Below, in pieces: positions 1 to 15,400 of a stretch of 64,000 nucleotides of DNA. Each line of letters opens with the position of its first letter. The first letter of the stretch is position 1. Source of the DNA: Diadema setosum (Eukaryota > Echinodermata > Echinoidea > Diadematoida > Diadematidae); assembly GCA_033980235.1 (NCBI GenBank), contig CM067062.1:4174696-4238695 (forward strand). The letters are read 5' to 3'. Both the position numbers and the translations under genes were made by a program. Under the pieces are notes generated by a model, which worked only from the letters and a program-made list of their open reading frames with translations, was not told where the DNA came from and searched no databases.

Positions 1-3000
1 GACACGTGGTGCCACTGTAGAGGCTGTTATCAGCAGAATGAAGACGGTCAGGGCGGCCCAGCCCGAACATGAAACAAATTCCAGTCATGCTACAGAAGAA
101 AACAGAGCTGCTCGCCTTCGCTTTGTGGCAGTATCGGCAACCATACCCAACATCAAAGATGTATGTCGGTCCTTGACGTGATGCCCATTTCCTGCCACAA
201 CATTCAATGCCAGCACCAGGAAATCTACATATTATCTTTAATTTCTCAAAAAGTTAACTATATATCTCTCATTATATCATGTGCCAATTTCTGCAATGCA
301 GAATACTTGCAGTATGACTTTCTACAGGAATGTTGTAACTTCATGAAGATTGTAGTTTTATGGTCAGATGCTGCTGTGATGATTGATATTTTCATTTTTC
401 TTTTTGTAACATGTAGATAGCAGAGTGGCTAGGGTCAGCCGGACAAGCTGCAATATTCCATAGGTAGGTTGACCTCCATGATTACCTATTCAAACAAACA
501 TTGATCACTACTCCATTCAAACATAATATTCTAGAGTTAAGAAGAATCTGAAACTTTATAGTTAAGTCATCTTATGCTATCTATGAAATAGACTATTTCT
601 AAATCTGATGATAAAAGACAATAGTGATGATTAAAACAGTACAGATCATTCCATAATACATTATTCTGACATACCTGCAGCAAGCACCATTACAGGCTAG
701 AATCTTCAGGCACATTGTCATTGCATGTCTTGTGGGCCAGATATATTGGTCTGCTTTGATTTCAAATAAACTCCACTAAACCAGCAAACCGTGATTAAAG
801 GAGACCTCCGGATGATTTTCAGATTTTTACATTTGAACAACTATAGATTAGTAAAACTTTTTACAGAGTTTCAGAATTTGTGATAATTGGGATGAAGAAT
901 AAGAATATTTTCAAAATTTAGAACAAATTGCAATGAACAAGGATGATGACATGGCAGAGTCACCATAAGAATGCATGAGTTGGGGCTCAAGGAAGCAGAA
1001 CAAAAGAAAAAGGCATGCATAGATTATACACAGGTGAACTCGCAAGGAAGCGGTATTGTAATGGAATTACACTGCTACATTTCTGAAATATGTGAACCTC
1101 CTATGTCATCATCCTTGTTCAGTGTAATTTGTTTAAGTTTTTTCAAACTATTGTTTCTCTGCTCAAGAACCACAATAAATTCCACAAATCTATACATTGA
1201 GTTGTCGATTTATGTACTACATGATGTGAAATTATGAAAATCGTCTGGAATGTCCCTTTAACTGACAGTAAGTCATTCTTTATACTGTGGATAATTCTCC
1301 TGGATTTTTCCAGGTTTGACGACAGTCACAGACCAGTGAAACTACGCAAGGTGGTTCTTGGCTATCCCTGCTCAGAAAACTTCTCTGATTTCAAGTTTGA
1401 TCTGTCACTGAACTACAAGCTGAGTGGAGTCATCCAGACCTACTCTGAGAACAAGCCTACTCTTGTGGTAGGGGAATGATACTTGTTAAATCTCTGCATG
1501 CCACATTAAATTCTTGTTTATGGGCATGTGGGTGAATTTTATGAAAAATTTACTCGTTGGCACAAAAAGTGTTAATAAGCACACCTTAAAATAATGTCTA
1601 CACTGTTGGAAGTGTTTTTTTTTTTTTTGTGCTGTTGAAGTGTATTGAACTTGAACAATTTGTAATCAATGTTAAATATGGTGAGACATCCATGTAATGT
1701 TTGGATATCTGTTACTCCGCATTATGTTTTTTAATGATAAACTTCATTCCCAATAGACTAGTTATCAACCTATTATACATTTAAGAATCTAGAAGCTTTC
1801 TTAGATATTTTTTTTTTTGACTTGCCAGCAGAAGTGTGGTTTTATTTATAATATGTATCATTACTATTTCTGCTACAAAATCCTGCTGCATCATAAACCC
1901 TGAAGGAGGTACAAAGAGGTGCTACCTACAGATTGACCTCAATTATCCGGCCTCCTTTTATCCGAAAATCTCTATTATCCGGACGCATTCACGCAGTGAA
2001 GGACTTTTTTTTTTCATCAAAAATTGAGAAAAAACAGTGACTTTCATGGATCTATTTTGCTAATTTCATAAGATGTGCATGATACATCATAGGTTTCTCA
2101 ATATCTAATGAGGTAAAACATGTATGATTTTCACATAAAGATATACTTTATTTTTGTAAAGAAGGGACTACAATTTTGCGCAGGCTAGCATAGATTACAC
2201 CACTGTTGCGGGGTACGCTACCTACCGAGCTGCCAGTGCACCGGGACGGCAGCTTGGACGGCAGCTATATACACTGTACATTAACATTGTGTCTCCCATA
2301 TCCAGCCAATTCGCTTATCCGGATGAGCGCTGGTCCCGACATGACCGGATAATCGAGGTCGAACTGTACTAGATTGATTTTGCTGCTAGATGGTACATAT
2401 CTATATTTCCCTTTAATCTTTGATCCATCAAAGTACCTACATTTGTACATGTGCAATCCTTCTTAATTTCCTGAACAGTTATTTAAACTTAGCATGTATA
2501 TCATCTATTTCCAGATGCAAACATTAGCTTCAAAGAGATTTAGTGTCTCCCTGTATTTTCTCCTCGTAATGTCCTATGTTAGTTCTGTGCCACAAGGAAG
2601 GCAGTAGAGCAAGCTGCTGCAATACTCGTCAAGGAGGCAAGATTCATCATGAACTCCATTTACCGTCAGAGACTTCAGATATACAACAATGGCATCAGAG
2701 ACTCCAAGCTGAGAGGTATTATTGCAAAGACACATGATCAAGTTGTGATACTTTGATGGTTATGATTAAGTGATAAATGCTACAATTCACACGCTAAAAT
2801 TTGACTTGATGTAGTAAGTTTTTTTCCTTGTGTTGACATTGGCATATGACTTAACCCTGTCCATTTTTCATACAGCCTAAAGGAGGACAAATGGCAAATC
2901 TTAACCCATTGAGGACGGACTGATTTTGCTACAACACGCATTTCCCATAGACACCTGCCCGAGTATACTCGGGACTCGTCCTCAACGGGTTAATGGTCAA

Positions 3001-6000
3001 ACATTTGAATTTTGAACGTACATAACAAGTAGAATGAATTCAAATTGTGTAATAACAGATATGTGTATTTTCTTTAAAGGACTCAGGTTACCAATGCAAA
3101 AAAAAAAAAAAAAAAAAAACTTATTCATGCAGAAGAGGACAAAGGTCGGATCCAAACCTTGATCTCATTACAGACCGCAATGAACAGAATTGGATGACAA
3201 AGATTAGGAGAGGAAGCAGGAAGGCAAAGGTGAAGCTTATACAGATACAATTAGCCAATCACAGAAACAACAACTAACATCACATTTCTATCACTATACT
3301 TTCTGCCAAATCTGCAGACCTTGTGATGAATGGTGTTGGCTTCCACCACGCTGGCCTGGATATCCAGGATAGGAAGGCAGTGGAAGAGATGTTCCTGCAG
3401 GGGGATCTACCAGTCCTCAGTAAGAACAGAGCAAGAGATTTCTCAAACAACCTAGCATGTTTTCCCATCTAGACATCAAAACTGAAAGTGCAACCACTCA
3501 ATGCAGTAAAAAACAAGACAAAGAATCAGACTAAGATGCAGATTTCTTGGTATTGCTTGTCACTTGTAATGTTTATACAAACTTGGGTCAGGTTACCAGC
3601 TACTTGGCACCGTAAAAAATATCTTTCACATACGCTTTACATCTATAATGCATCTACATGCATTGTCAATTTATATTCAAATATTCTGCAAATTGTTTTA
3701 ATCGCATATATTCAACAATGTATTCCTTGTTACATATTATTGTTTTTATGTAAATTTTTGTATTGTGGAAACTTTGAATAAACTTGAATTTGAACTTGAA
3801 TGTCAAGTGACTGTAACTGTCCTCCTTTAATTTTTTCTGTGAATAAAATCAATTTTTTGCTGCACACCACCTTTTCTTCATATCAGCACTGCCACAAATT
3901 AATGTAATGTACTATGTTTATATCGGTGACATCAGATTATACCATAAAGTATGTGCTGTACGATATCTGTTCATGTCAAAGTTACCACGTGCCAGTTAAG
4001 TTCTATATCATGTGGTGGTGATCCTGATAAACTCTTTGGAGCTTAGGCCTCTTGACAATAAGGTAGGCTTACCTTTCATGTTTGGTACATATGATAGTCC
4101 TAATACACTGTAGATTATAATGAAAATGTTCGCATTGTGATGTATATCATCTAGACCCAGGACAGGTGATTGATAACCTTGTAGCAGTGCTATAAGTAAA
4201 CCGTGTATAATGACACATGGCAAATTCATTCATCTTCATCATTCAAACCTCCCTCCCCTTTCCTACGTCTCTGCATCAGTGTCAACCAGTACCCTAGCGA
4301 TGGGGGTCAACTTGCCAGCACACCTTGTGGTGGTAAAGTCCACACAGCACTACGTTGCTGGGATGTACCGCGAGTACAGCGAGACCCAGATCCTGCAGAT
4401 GATTGGCAGGGCAGGCAGGCCACAGTTTGACACCACGGCAACAGCTGTCATCATGACCAAGCAAAAGACAAAGGTTTGGATTTTCCAGTCAATTTGCATC
4501 AGTATGAATTTCAGTAATAATGCATTAATGGAAGTGAGAGTCACATTAAAGCCTGTAGTACATGGTTCAAATGTTAAGAGTACAGTGAAAGTGGAAATTT
4601 TCGCGGTGTTGAATGTTTCGCACATTTCACGCAACCAGAAACCAGCGCAAAAATAAAAGCATGCAAATATTTATACTTGAGGTATGTTCTTGACCTTGGT
4701 GTTTTGATTCCATGGAATGAAAAACATGTGAAACTCTTCTTACCTGGCCAATCACGAAAAATTAGTTGCATGAAAATATCCACTTTTACAGTTTACAGGA
4801 GGTGGATGTTTACAGCATGTCTAAAGTATCATAAAGTCTCATTTATGTATAATATGAACCTGTCATGATTAAAAGAATGTTTTGTAGAAAGGGTAAATTT
4901 ATACTAGCTCATTGTGTTTGTTCACTGTTGTCTAGGCATGAGCTGTCTAGAGGTTCATCTGGGATAAGTTGTGCAGGGTTGTGCAGGGTTGAACACAGAA
5001 CTAAAGTAGTCATTAAAAGCTTTTTAGGGATTTTTTTTTTTTTTTTTATGGGGGGTGGAATGTATACACATTTGCCAAAATATCTTTAGCTTGTTTGAAG
5101 AAAAAAAATCCATCTGGTGTACACGCTTAATTCAAATTGTATTATTTCTTTTCTTTTATGTTCAACAACTCCCTGATGTGCTTCCTTAAGTTGGTTGGAG
5201 AGGCCCAAGGGTCATAGTGATTTTGATTGCTTTTTTCCAACCCGGCTCCTTCGGGAAGCTCAACAGGGAAAGCCTGACACTTTGTTTTCATGTGTTTTGT
5301 TTGTTTATTCTGTTTCTTTGTTATCACTTGTATTGTTTTGCAAATGCCGAATAAATAATAATAATAATAATTATTGAATTTTGAAATTTAATCATGTGTT
5401 GCTTCATGATGAGCAGTGTTCACAAATTTTTAAGTCTGCACACATTGTGTCAGAGTCCTATAAAAAAAAAAAAATTATTGAAAAAGGAGTAGCACATGCA
5501 CTTTCCAAAGGAGTAAATCTCTCTTTCATCTGTACAGTTCAAGTATGAAAATCTCCTGAATGGGACAGAAGAGATCGAAAGCAGGTATGCAGTTCAAGAT
5601 AAGTCTTCTAGTATGATATCTGTTATTAAAGGGATCGTATAGTTTTGGTTGAGACCTAATTTCAGGTTTCTAACATTTTTGGTGAGATAATGAGAAACCT
5701 CTTATGAAATATGAAAGAGCATGTAATTCCATGAAGAATTCAACGTTTATTTGATGAAAGTTGGTTTTGAAATGGCCAAGATATCCAAAACAGAGCAATT
5801 CTAATAAGGTGTGGGACCCACATTTTATTACGGTCACTTTGTTTTATTTTGTTTTTGGATGTTTCAGTCATTCCAAACCCGATTTTCATCAAATAAACTT
5901 TGAATTCCTCTTAGAACTGTACTATTTCATAAGTGTTTTCTTGGTGTCTCACAAAAAGTTAAAAGCCCACTTCTCATCTCCACCAATACTGTACCATCCC

Positions 6001-9000
6001 TTTAACACTAATCAAACCTACATTGTGAACCAGTTTGACTGACAAAAATATTTAAAAAAATCAGGTAATAGGGTACAGATATGGTTTTGATTTCTGTATG
6101 TGTGTGCAGTTTTTGTGTGAATAGACTTAGCTGATCATTCCATGAAGAGTGGTTGTACCAGTTTATATAGTCATAAGATATCTAAGAGAGTTTAATTGTG
6201 AATAAAGCTTGGCTTTATGACAAGAGAAAATACTGTAACACATTCATTGTATATTTGTCTATTTGCATTAACTAATTTAATAATGAAAAAACTAAAACAA
6301 TTATGAATAATTACATCCAAGCACTAATATCAGTGACTTTGGGCACCCATGACTTTTGGTCTGTCAAAGTTGGTTCCACCAACAGAGCAAATAAATGTTT
6401 GTAAGAAGCCAAACAGTAAAAATCAGGAAGCTTTTTTTTTTTTGAGTTGACATTTCATTATTCATGTACATATATTCATCTGTCTGTTGATTGGTGTAAC
6501 AAGAAGCTGCTTAAAGATCATCATGTAGCAGTAGGCCTACAAATCATTCAAAATATGATGCATCCTACATTATTCCACCCATGTGCGGCAGTCTTCACAA
6601 CCACTTGGTGGAACATCTGAATGCTGAGATAGTCCTCCATACCATAGACAAGATGAAGATAGCCCTGGAGTGGCTCAAATCTACCTTCCTCTACATCCGC
6701 CTCCAGAAGAACCCCACCCACTATGGGCTGCCTGTGGGACTCAATCAGACACAGCTTGAGCAGAAATTACAAGGTTTCTCATGTACCTCTTCTCAATTCA
6801 AACTGGTCTTCAAGATATCAATATGTCTGAATGATACTAATTCAGTAGATTCCTGTGAAGGCCCAGGCAGAAATATCCCATAAAACTTGATTTCTAAATG
6901 TACTGTTGTACAAACCAGTCTGTGTGGCTGATGTAACATGTGTGATGAGTTTTGGCATGTGCCTTGGGTTGAAATGTATGTGTCAACTTTATTGTCCCCG
7001 CCAAACGAGTACGAGCAGGGGACTATGAAACGGGCTCCATACGTGTGTGTGTCCGTCTGTCCGTGTGTGCGTCCGTGTGTGATCAAAATGTTCAATTTGC
7101 TACTTCTCTGTCATTTATGAGCTTTTTGATTTATGAGATTTTGATTCTGTTTGCTTTATATGAGAGCACTACATGGGAGCTTTGAAACTGCTGCACAGAA
7201 TTTCAGTTGTGACCTTTGACCTTGACCTTTGACCTAGCTGTATTGTACATTTTGCTACAAAATGCTACTCCTTCCCCATTTCTAACCCAATTTCGATTTC
7301 GTTTGCTTTATGTGATGGCACTGGTTGAGGGCTTCAAAACTTCAAAAGCTGCACAGAATTTCAGTTGTGACCTTTGACCTTGACCTTTGACCTAGCTGTA
7401 TTGTACATTTTGCTACAAAATGCTACTCCTTCCCCATTTCTAACCCAATTTCGATTTCGTTTGCTTTATGTGATGGCACTGGTTGAGGGCTTCAAAACTT
7501 CTACACAGAATTTTGATCTTTGACTTCTTTGACCTTTGACCTTGATTTTTTTTACCTGTATTGTACATTTTGCTACAAAATGCTACTCCTTCGCCATTTC
7601 TAACCCGATTTCGATTCCGTTTGCTTTATGTGATGGCATTAGGTGAGGGCTTCAAAATTTCTACACAGAATTTTGACCTTTGACTTCTTTGACCTTTGAC
7701 CTTGATTTTTGACCAATATTGTACATTTTGCTACAAATGCTACTTCCGGCGGGGACATATATTACGCACCGCGCACTTTTCCTTGTTCATACTGAGTCAA
7801 GTATACAAATAAATGATATGTTTAGCATTAGTATTTGATACTCAGAATAATCTATCAAGACAAATGCTTACATTCAGCATACGTGCTGAGATTGTTATTG
7901 TTTTTGTTTATTTTTTTTAGTGTTATTCATTACGACAGCATTTATTGCTGTGTTGTTCGACACATGAGCCTATATTCTTCATGGGGGAAAAAAAAACTGT
8001 GTTTTGTATGCTCATAATAGTTTTTCTACACATGAAATATGAGATATCATATACTGTTTCTATCACACCCAAATGAGTCTTCAAATTTGAAAGTCTTTCT
8101 TTCAAATTTGATGCATTTAAGATATTTGGGGATTATTTTCACCTATTCTTTCATGTTTTATTTATTTAACAGAAATGTGTACCAAAGATCTGAAATCCTT
8201 AGCCAGTATTAATCTCATCAGTATGGACATGGGGAGTGGTGTTCTCAAACCTCTTGGTAAGTTTGATTTAATGTGCACTGGCTTTCCTCAGATACATTCC
8301 ACTTCTTCAACATGGAGTATGTTCATAGAGAATTTGAGATGGTGAGAAGTCATATCAGTTGATTAAAAAAAAACAAAGCAAGTATTCTTTGTTGAAACTT
8401 CCATCTGTGCCTCTGCAGGAAATGTTTTATGGTTATCCATATCGCTTTGTTTCAATGTCATTCACCATCAGAGAGAGAGGGAGAGAATTACCAGCCACAT
8501 TTTACACTACACACTTTCATGCAAGTACTCGAAGGAGGTAGTTCTCTAGAGCCTACAATTGAAAAATGAATTTTTATCTAACGGATGACTGTTAAAGAGA
8601 GAATGGGGGGGAAGCTCAGAAAATGTAAGATAAGGTCAATATACAATCTTGATGGGACTGGGAAAATGCATGGCTTTAATTGATATTTGAACTTCTACAT
8701 GAATAGAAAAATACACACATATGCCTTTGAAAATAGATTGAGATCTTTCTTTTTTTCATTGGCCTAGCTGATTATCTGACATATGGGGTGTAGGCTTACG
8801 TAGAGTTGCCTGTATCTAGCATTCAAAACATGGCTGTCTTTTATCTGTCCATGCTTGAAAAGGAAAGGATTCCAATCTGCCAAATGTGTTAGACAATCAA
8901 TTGTACTGTTTAGGCATTAAAGGTCATCTCTCTCTCTCTCTCTTCAAATGTCATACACAGAGACGGGGAGGCTCATGGCAAGGTACTGCGTGGCCTTTGA

Positions 9001-12000
9001 GACGATGAAGCAGTTCACAAAGATTGCTGGCACGGAGAACCTCTCTGACATGGTAAATGGCTTACTTCGAAATATCGATACTTCTCAAAATGATTATCAT
9101 TTTGTTGATGTTTTCTGATAAATATTACACTTCTGTCATGTAACTGATTTTTGATTCAGATCAATGTTTCTGTCATCACAGTAGGAAAATTAAGCTGGTG
9201 GTAAAATTATAGACTACTATGTGATGCTTTGATGACAAGATAATACTAGGTATTACGCTAGATCCTAAATGGTAAGATGGTTTGATGCTCTAGAGCTCCA
9301 GAGTAAGTCCAGTCTGAGTAAATTCAGATATTGCCATGTAATGTCATTACTTCCACTATATATCATTTGATGTCACACCCACAAAGATTGTACTGCTGTC
9401 CCAGTGCAAGGAGTTTGCTGACATCCAGCTCAGGGTGAATGAGAGGAAGGTCCTGAACAAGATGAACAAGGACAAGAACCACATCACCATTCGCTTCCCC
9501 ATGAACGGCAAGATAAAGACTACCGACATGAAAGTCAACTGGTGAGCATCATAGGGCTGGTAATCACATTCTTTAAAAAATACCCTAATTTTTCACCTGG
9601 AAATTACCAACTGTGTATTTGGTTTCCCGTTTTTTTTCTTAATAGTGCACCAACTATGTGGTGTTTATTCAAATTCATGAAATTATTCTGTTGGGACTTA
9701 TTTACGTCGATGTAGGGCAATTTGTCAATCAGTTGCTATGTGGTGTTTAGTTTTAATCTTGTGGATTACCACAAATATTCCAATCATTGCAGACAATCAT
9801 GTGTTTGCTAGTTACTGAAAAGAAAATCTCATCCAAAGTGTCATATTCTTTAATCAGTGTTAATCACCTTGCTATATCACTTTATCATTTCTTGCAGAAG
9901 TACACAAAACTGAAACAAGGATGTGCTGTACTTCCAAGTATGACCTGCATAAATTTGTTGTAAACCATCTTTGGTTTTTAATTCAGCTACAGAGACTTCT
10001 TCAAAGGAGATGTTCAATAAAAATATCAAATTGACATCCACCAGATCTAAAACACAAAATTGATACAATCCTACAGTTTATCAGCTCACTTTTCTACATG
10101 TGATTTGCCCCTCAAGTCTACTGCAGGCCACACTGGGCTCTATCCCCATTCAGGAGTTTGCCCTGAATCAGGACTGCTTCAAGATCTTTAGGGCATGCCA
10201 GAGACTCACTCGATGTAAGTATAGCGTAGGGTGCTTGGGAAATGTGTTTGTTACAGGGAGGGGCAGTGTAACTTTTTATAAATAGCAATGTATCACAGAC
10301 CTGTGTGAATGTAATTTCCTAAAATCATTCCTAGAGTAAAGAGGATCTCAATACAATAAGATGAGCTGTAACAAGACTCTTCAGAATTACAAGATGGTAG
10401 TTGTGGTCAGAAATATTCATCCACAGGATTTATAGATTAATCACTGTTATAATGAGTGAAAATTTTGAAAGATATAAATGTAATGTAGTGCATTATGTAG
10501 GACCTATTCCTTACAGAGAAACATTCCTTCTTGAGCCTGAAATATCACAAACCTTCCTCATTATCGACCCTGCTGCTTTCCTGTATGCAATATCATCAAT
10601 TTGGTTTGAAAAAAAATCAGTAACTTTTATTATACCACATGGGAGATTGGTATATGTAATAAATATATATATATATATATATACGTATATAATCATGTAT
10701 GTATATCATGTATTTGTGTACAGTTCTAAAAAAAAAAAAATATGGATGTGTGAGTGCTGTAGAGTGAGTATGGATTGTGGCATTACACAGGGTGAGAGGA
10801 CATGAATGTTTTAAGAGTTTGTTTGCAAAAACCGATAAGTCCATTTTTGAAGATTTTGAAGTACGGTCTCTGTCATAAAGTACAAAATAATACCTTTTAA
10901 ATGATATATTGGTCACTACATATAAAGATATATTTTTGAAGTTCTGGTCAAAAGAAGCAAAACTTTTATTATCTTTATTTTTCTTGACCTTTAATCGCTA
11001 ATACCTCAATTTTGCAAATATGGACTTATCGGTTTTTGCGAACAAACTCTTCAAATACTAAAATGGGGTTTTATACAATCAGCATTGTGACAACTACATA
11101 GTTTTGGATCAGTTACAACCCAGCTGTGTCATGTTAACAATGTCTAGGTCTAGCTATTTGCAGTATTATTGGCAGTGTTGATATTAGTTTGTGCGTTCCC
11201 CTTTGCCTTTGCTTATATATTTGATAACCAGGCTTGACAGAATACCTGATGACCAGAACAGAGTTTCATTCCCTACTGAGTGCAGTCATTGCAGCCAAGT
11301 GCACCCAGGCCAGGCTGTGGGAGAACTCAAAGCATGTGGCCCGCCAGCTGGACAAGATTGGCCCCGCCATGTCCACTGCCTTGGTCAATGCAGGACTGGT
11401 CAGCTTCCAGGCATTAGAGAAGAAGAACCCACGAGAGATTGAACTGGTGAGTCTTTTGTACAATTTAGCCTGGCTTTAAGACCTAGAAGGGGCATATTCC
11501 CCAGGAACAAATTATCTATTTTAACAAGTAAGAAGCTAATTTTGTCATACATTCGTTGCTTTATTTCTACCAGTCAATATTTTTGTTCATACACAGCATA
11601 CATGCAGCATTTCAGAGCAAGAAATGTTGAAATATCTTTAAAAATGAGGGGTGAATATCCTCTTAATTCTGTTGTATACTAACCTAAATTTTATCCTCAT
11701 GATTTGCATTTATTTGTGATGTCAGCCCATGGTTATTTTAGCTTATTTCTTTTTGTTGTAAATTAGATTTTGAACAGACATCCTCCTTTTGGCAACCAGA
11801 TCATCGAAGCCATTCAGCATCTCCCAAAGTATGATGTTTCAATTGAGCAGGTAACAACATAGCAACAGCACAAAGAAATATCTCATGCATTTCCACATGA
11901 ATAATATTTCCTAGGATATTCATAATGCGGACTGCTCATAGCAAAATTCTTTTTTTTTTTTAAGGGTAAAAATAGCCTGTTGAGCAGGTAACAACAAATA

Positions 12001-12360
12001 GATATCTTGAGTCTACATCCCCTGGTATAATTTGTTATTCATCCATCTTTGACATTAAAGAAAAAAATCAACCTAATATATCAAAATAGTCAGATTTAAC
12101 ATGTGCTTAGAGTGGGTACTTGCATCCACAGCAATTCGGCCATCTAAGGAAGATGTAAACACATTTTCCAGATGTTGCAGTCGGCTATTATCTAGGACCC
12201 CAAAACTTTATTTTATTGGCAGAGAGGTCTCCAATTTCTTTTATTTGGTCAATAATATAACAATATCTCTAATTCCAGTCAGACATACACATACACATAC
12301 ACATACAGTTGTAGATGATTTGATAGTAGTAGGTAGTTGTACATGTAGGTAGAATTATAA

Positions 12361-12430
<70 letters not shown>

Positions 12431-15400
12431 GGATGGATGGATGAATACCTTAATGAATAGAGAGATCAAGGCTAGATATAAATACATATATATGAAAAGA
12501 GATGGATAAACAGAGATGCAGATAAATTTAAAAAAAATAGAAAAGAGATATGTTGGTAGATGTAGGTGTACTTTGGGATGTTTCATAAAGCTGTTCTTAA
12601 AGTTACGAGCGACTTAAGAACGACTGGTGATCAGTTCTTGTGCTGAATTATTGAAATTCTGATAAGTATAGCACATCAGGGGGTCTGTTTCATAAAACTT
12701 GTTATCAGTGACAACTGCCACATTTCTATGACAAATTTGCTCTCAGCCAATCAGATGCAAGGATTTCAGTAGCTTGTCACAACTATGACAACTTGTCACT
12801 TATAACAAGTTTTATGAAACAGGGCCCAGATCTGATCACCAGTCTTTCATAAGTCGTTCGTTACTTCAAGAACAGCTTTATGAAACACCCCCTGGTCGAA
12901 AAATGAAATAAACTTTGAAATTGAATTGAAATTGAAATTATCAATCTGTGGCTGTCATTCCAGACTCCGAGGTACAGCCCCATGAGAGCAGAACTGAGCA
13001 TCACTGTAAGTCTCCTCAATTGGGAGCAGCTGTCTGAGAAGCAGACTACCAAACGGAACCATTCCTGCCTCCTCCTCTTGGGTGATGCAGATAACAAGGT
13101 GGTCTACAAGCAGAGAATCATGTAAGCTGACTGCAACAATATTAACACTTTAAAAAATGTAGAAAATCTGTGTGATATAAAGTGCTTAAGAATAGGAAGA
13201 ATACCAGTTAAATTGACAGGTGAGTAAATTGATGAGGTTGATATGACATTGTGTCAGAAAACAAAAGAAACAAGCAATATACAGCCATGTTTGTTCTGTA
13301 TCAGATGAGTTCTTTGTACTAAGAGTCAGGAAAGATTACAACAATTTTTAAGTGTACAGTCAAACTTTCTAAAGTCCACCTCGCATAAATCAAATAATCA
13401 CCTAAGTCAAAGGTCTTTTCAAGTCCTCTTCTCTCAATATTCTATTCATTTTAATCCCTTATAAGTAAAATTTTCTGTAAAATCGAAGCTATTTCTTCAG
13501 TCCAAATAGATTTGACCTATTAAAGCAAGGTTGACTGTATTAGTTTTGTATGGGTGGAAATAAGCATAGTTATTAGAACTTTTGGGACATATGCTGTTTT
13601 TCTATTCACTGAATATTATTGTCAAAAATTACAGTCATCTTTCTATCAGGGTAAGGGCAATGTAGTTATGGGTGGCACGTTATCAGTACATTGATTTCAC
13701 TATAAGGTAGCTTGTTAACATATCCAAGTAAAGTGAGAGCTTACGATTAGTTCATAGTGGGAAAGTAAAGTACCCATGGATTTGCTAACAAGAAAAACTT
13801 TCTCACCCACAACTTGACACAGGGATAACCAGCTGCTCCAGTCCGGTGTCTGGACACGCCGAGTGGAGGTGAAGAGAGCACTCGAGGGAGAGGACATAAG
13901 CATTAATCTCATCAGCCAGGACTATGGTATGCCATAAAACAGATATATGATGCTCATCATCCGATTAAAACTAAAAAGATGTTGACTTTGTACACTCTGC
14001 ACAGCAATAATGCTTTGTCAGTTTTCTTCCAACACATCTATTTAATACAGTCAACCTCGCGTAAGTCGACATAATCGGGACTGAGCAAAACACGTCGACT
14101 TACGCGAATGTCGACTTACGCGTAAGTCGACATTTTGTCGACTTATAAATGAAAATTAATTTCCCCTGTACAGAGTAAGATTTGGATCACGATGCGGATC
14201 GCTACCCATATATCTTACTCCTTTTGCCGCCAAAACATGCCAACTGACATGAGCAACAATAATGTTTTAGTTCATGCATAAATCTTGTGCGGGTTAGTAA
14301 CGACAACGCACAATTCCCAAATCTCTAGAGAGATTTTGAGAGAGCGGGATCGGAAACCTAGGCCCGTTTCTAGACACTTAACGTTTTAAACTTGATTTGA
14401 AATATCAAAGACAAATTCCCCAAAATTGAATTAAACTTTGCGATTTAAATTCAAGTGCGTTGCTGGGAAGATATGGGTGTGATTTCGTATGATTCTGTCA
14501 AGATTATTTTTCAGTGCCGACCGAGTTGAAATATGTGTGATTTTCCTTCCCTAAGTCGCCATATTTGTTCTGCTTAAATTTGTATTGCCATACTCTGAAA
14601 ATGAATTGTTCTCGCGCTCCGATTCGCAACATTATAACTACCGCTCTGTACGGCGCGGGCCTGTCTGAAATAAAAAGAAGAAGAAAAGTTTGTTCATCCG
14701 AAAACGACATCTTTCGGACTACTATAACCTTCGTAAAAACAAACCTCTTACCATTGTCGGACTAATTTAACTTTGGACATAGCAAACTTTAACAATAATT
14801 CGTTATCATTTTTTTCATTGACATTTTGTGAAGCAGCATGCGTTTCGGTAGTTTGAAAAGTGTAAATGTTGCGATGTCTTTCCCCTGCAAGTGCAGACTA
14901 AGTTCGGTCACGGCGAAAGTTCCGTTACGAAATAAAAAATAATGCGAGCCTTTTCAACAATAACGCACTTCCGTACATTTTTATGCGTTTAAACGCAGTT
15001 TCTAGTTTCGGACAAGAACCGCAAGTCTTTTCTGCAACGCACTTGCGTTTTAAAAACAGATTTGCATTTGATTTTTAGAGTTGCGTTTAAACGCAATTGA
15101 GTTTAGATTTCATACAATTTTCTAGTTTTGTGTTATTATCAAACGCAAGTCTTTTCAGCGTTCCGTGTGTTTTGATGGACTTGTATTTGATTTTCAAAAT
15201 TGCGTTTAATTTTTAATTTTGCTTACGATAAGTCTTTTAAACAATAACACACTTCCGTAGATGTTTAGAGATGCGTTTAAACGCAATTTCTTATAGTTTC
15301 GTACAAAAACCACAAGCAGTCCGTAAGTCTTCTCTGCAACGCTCTTACCTTTGAATACAGCGTTACGTGATTTGATGGATTTGATTTTTAGAGTTGCGTT

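Noticed and set aside
14565..14765. Short open frames within the 2.6-kb element as transposase remnants
   Set aside because: No DDE-domain or helix-turn-helix features visible; too short and low complexity.
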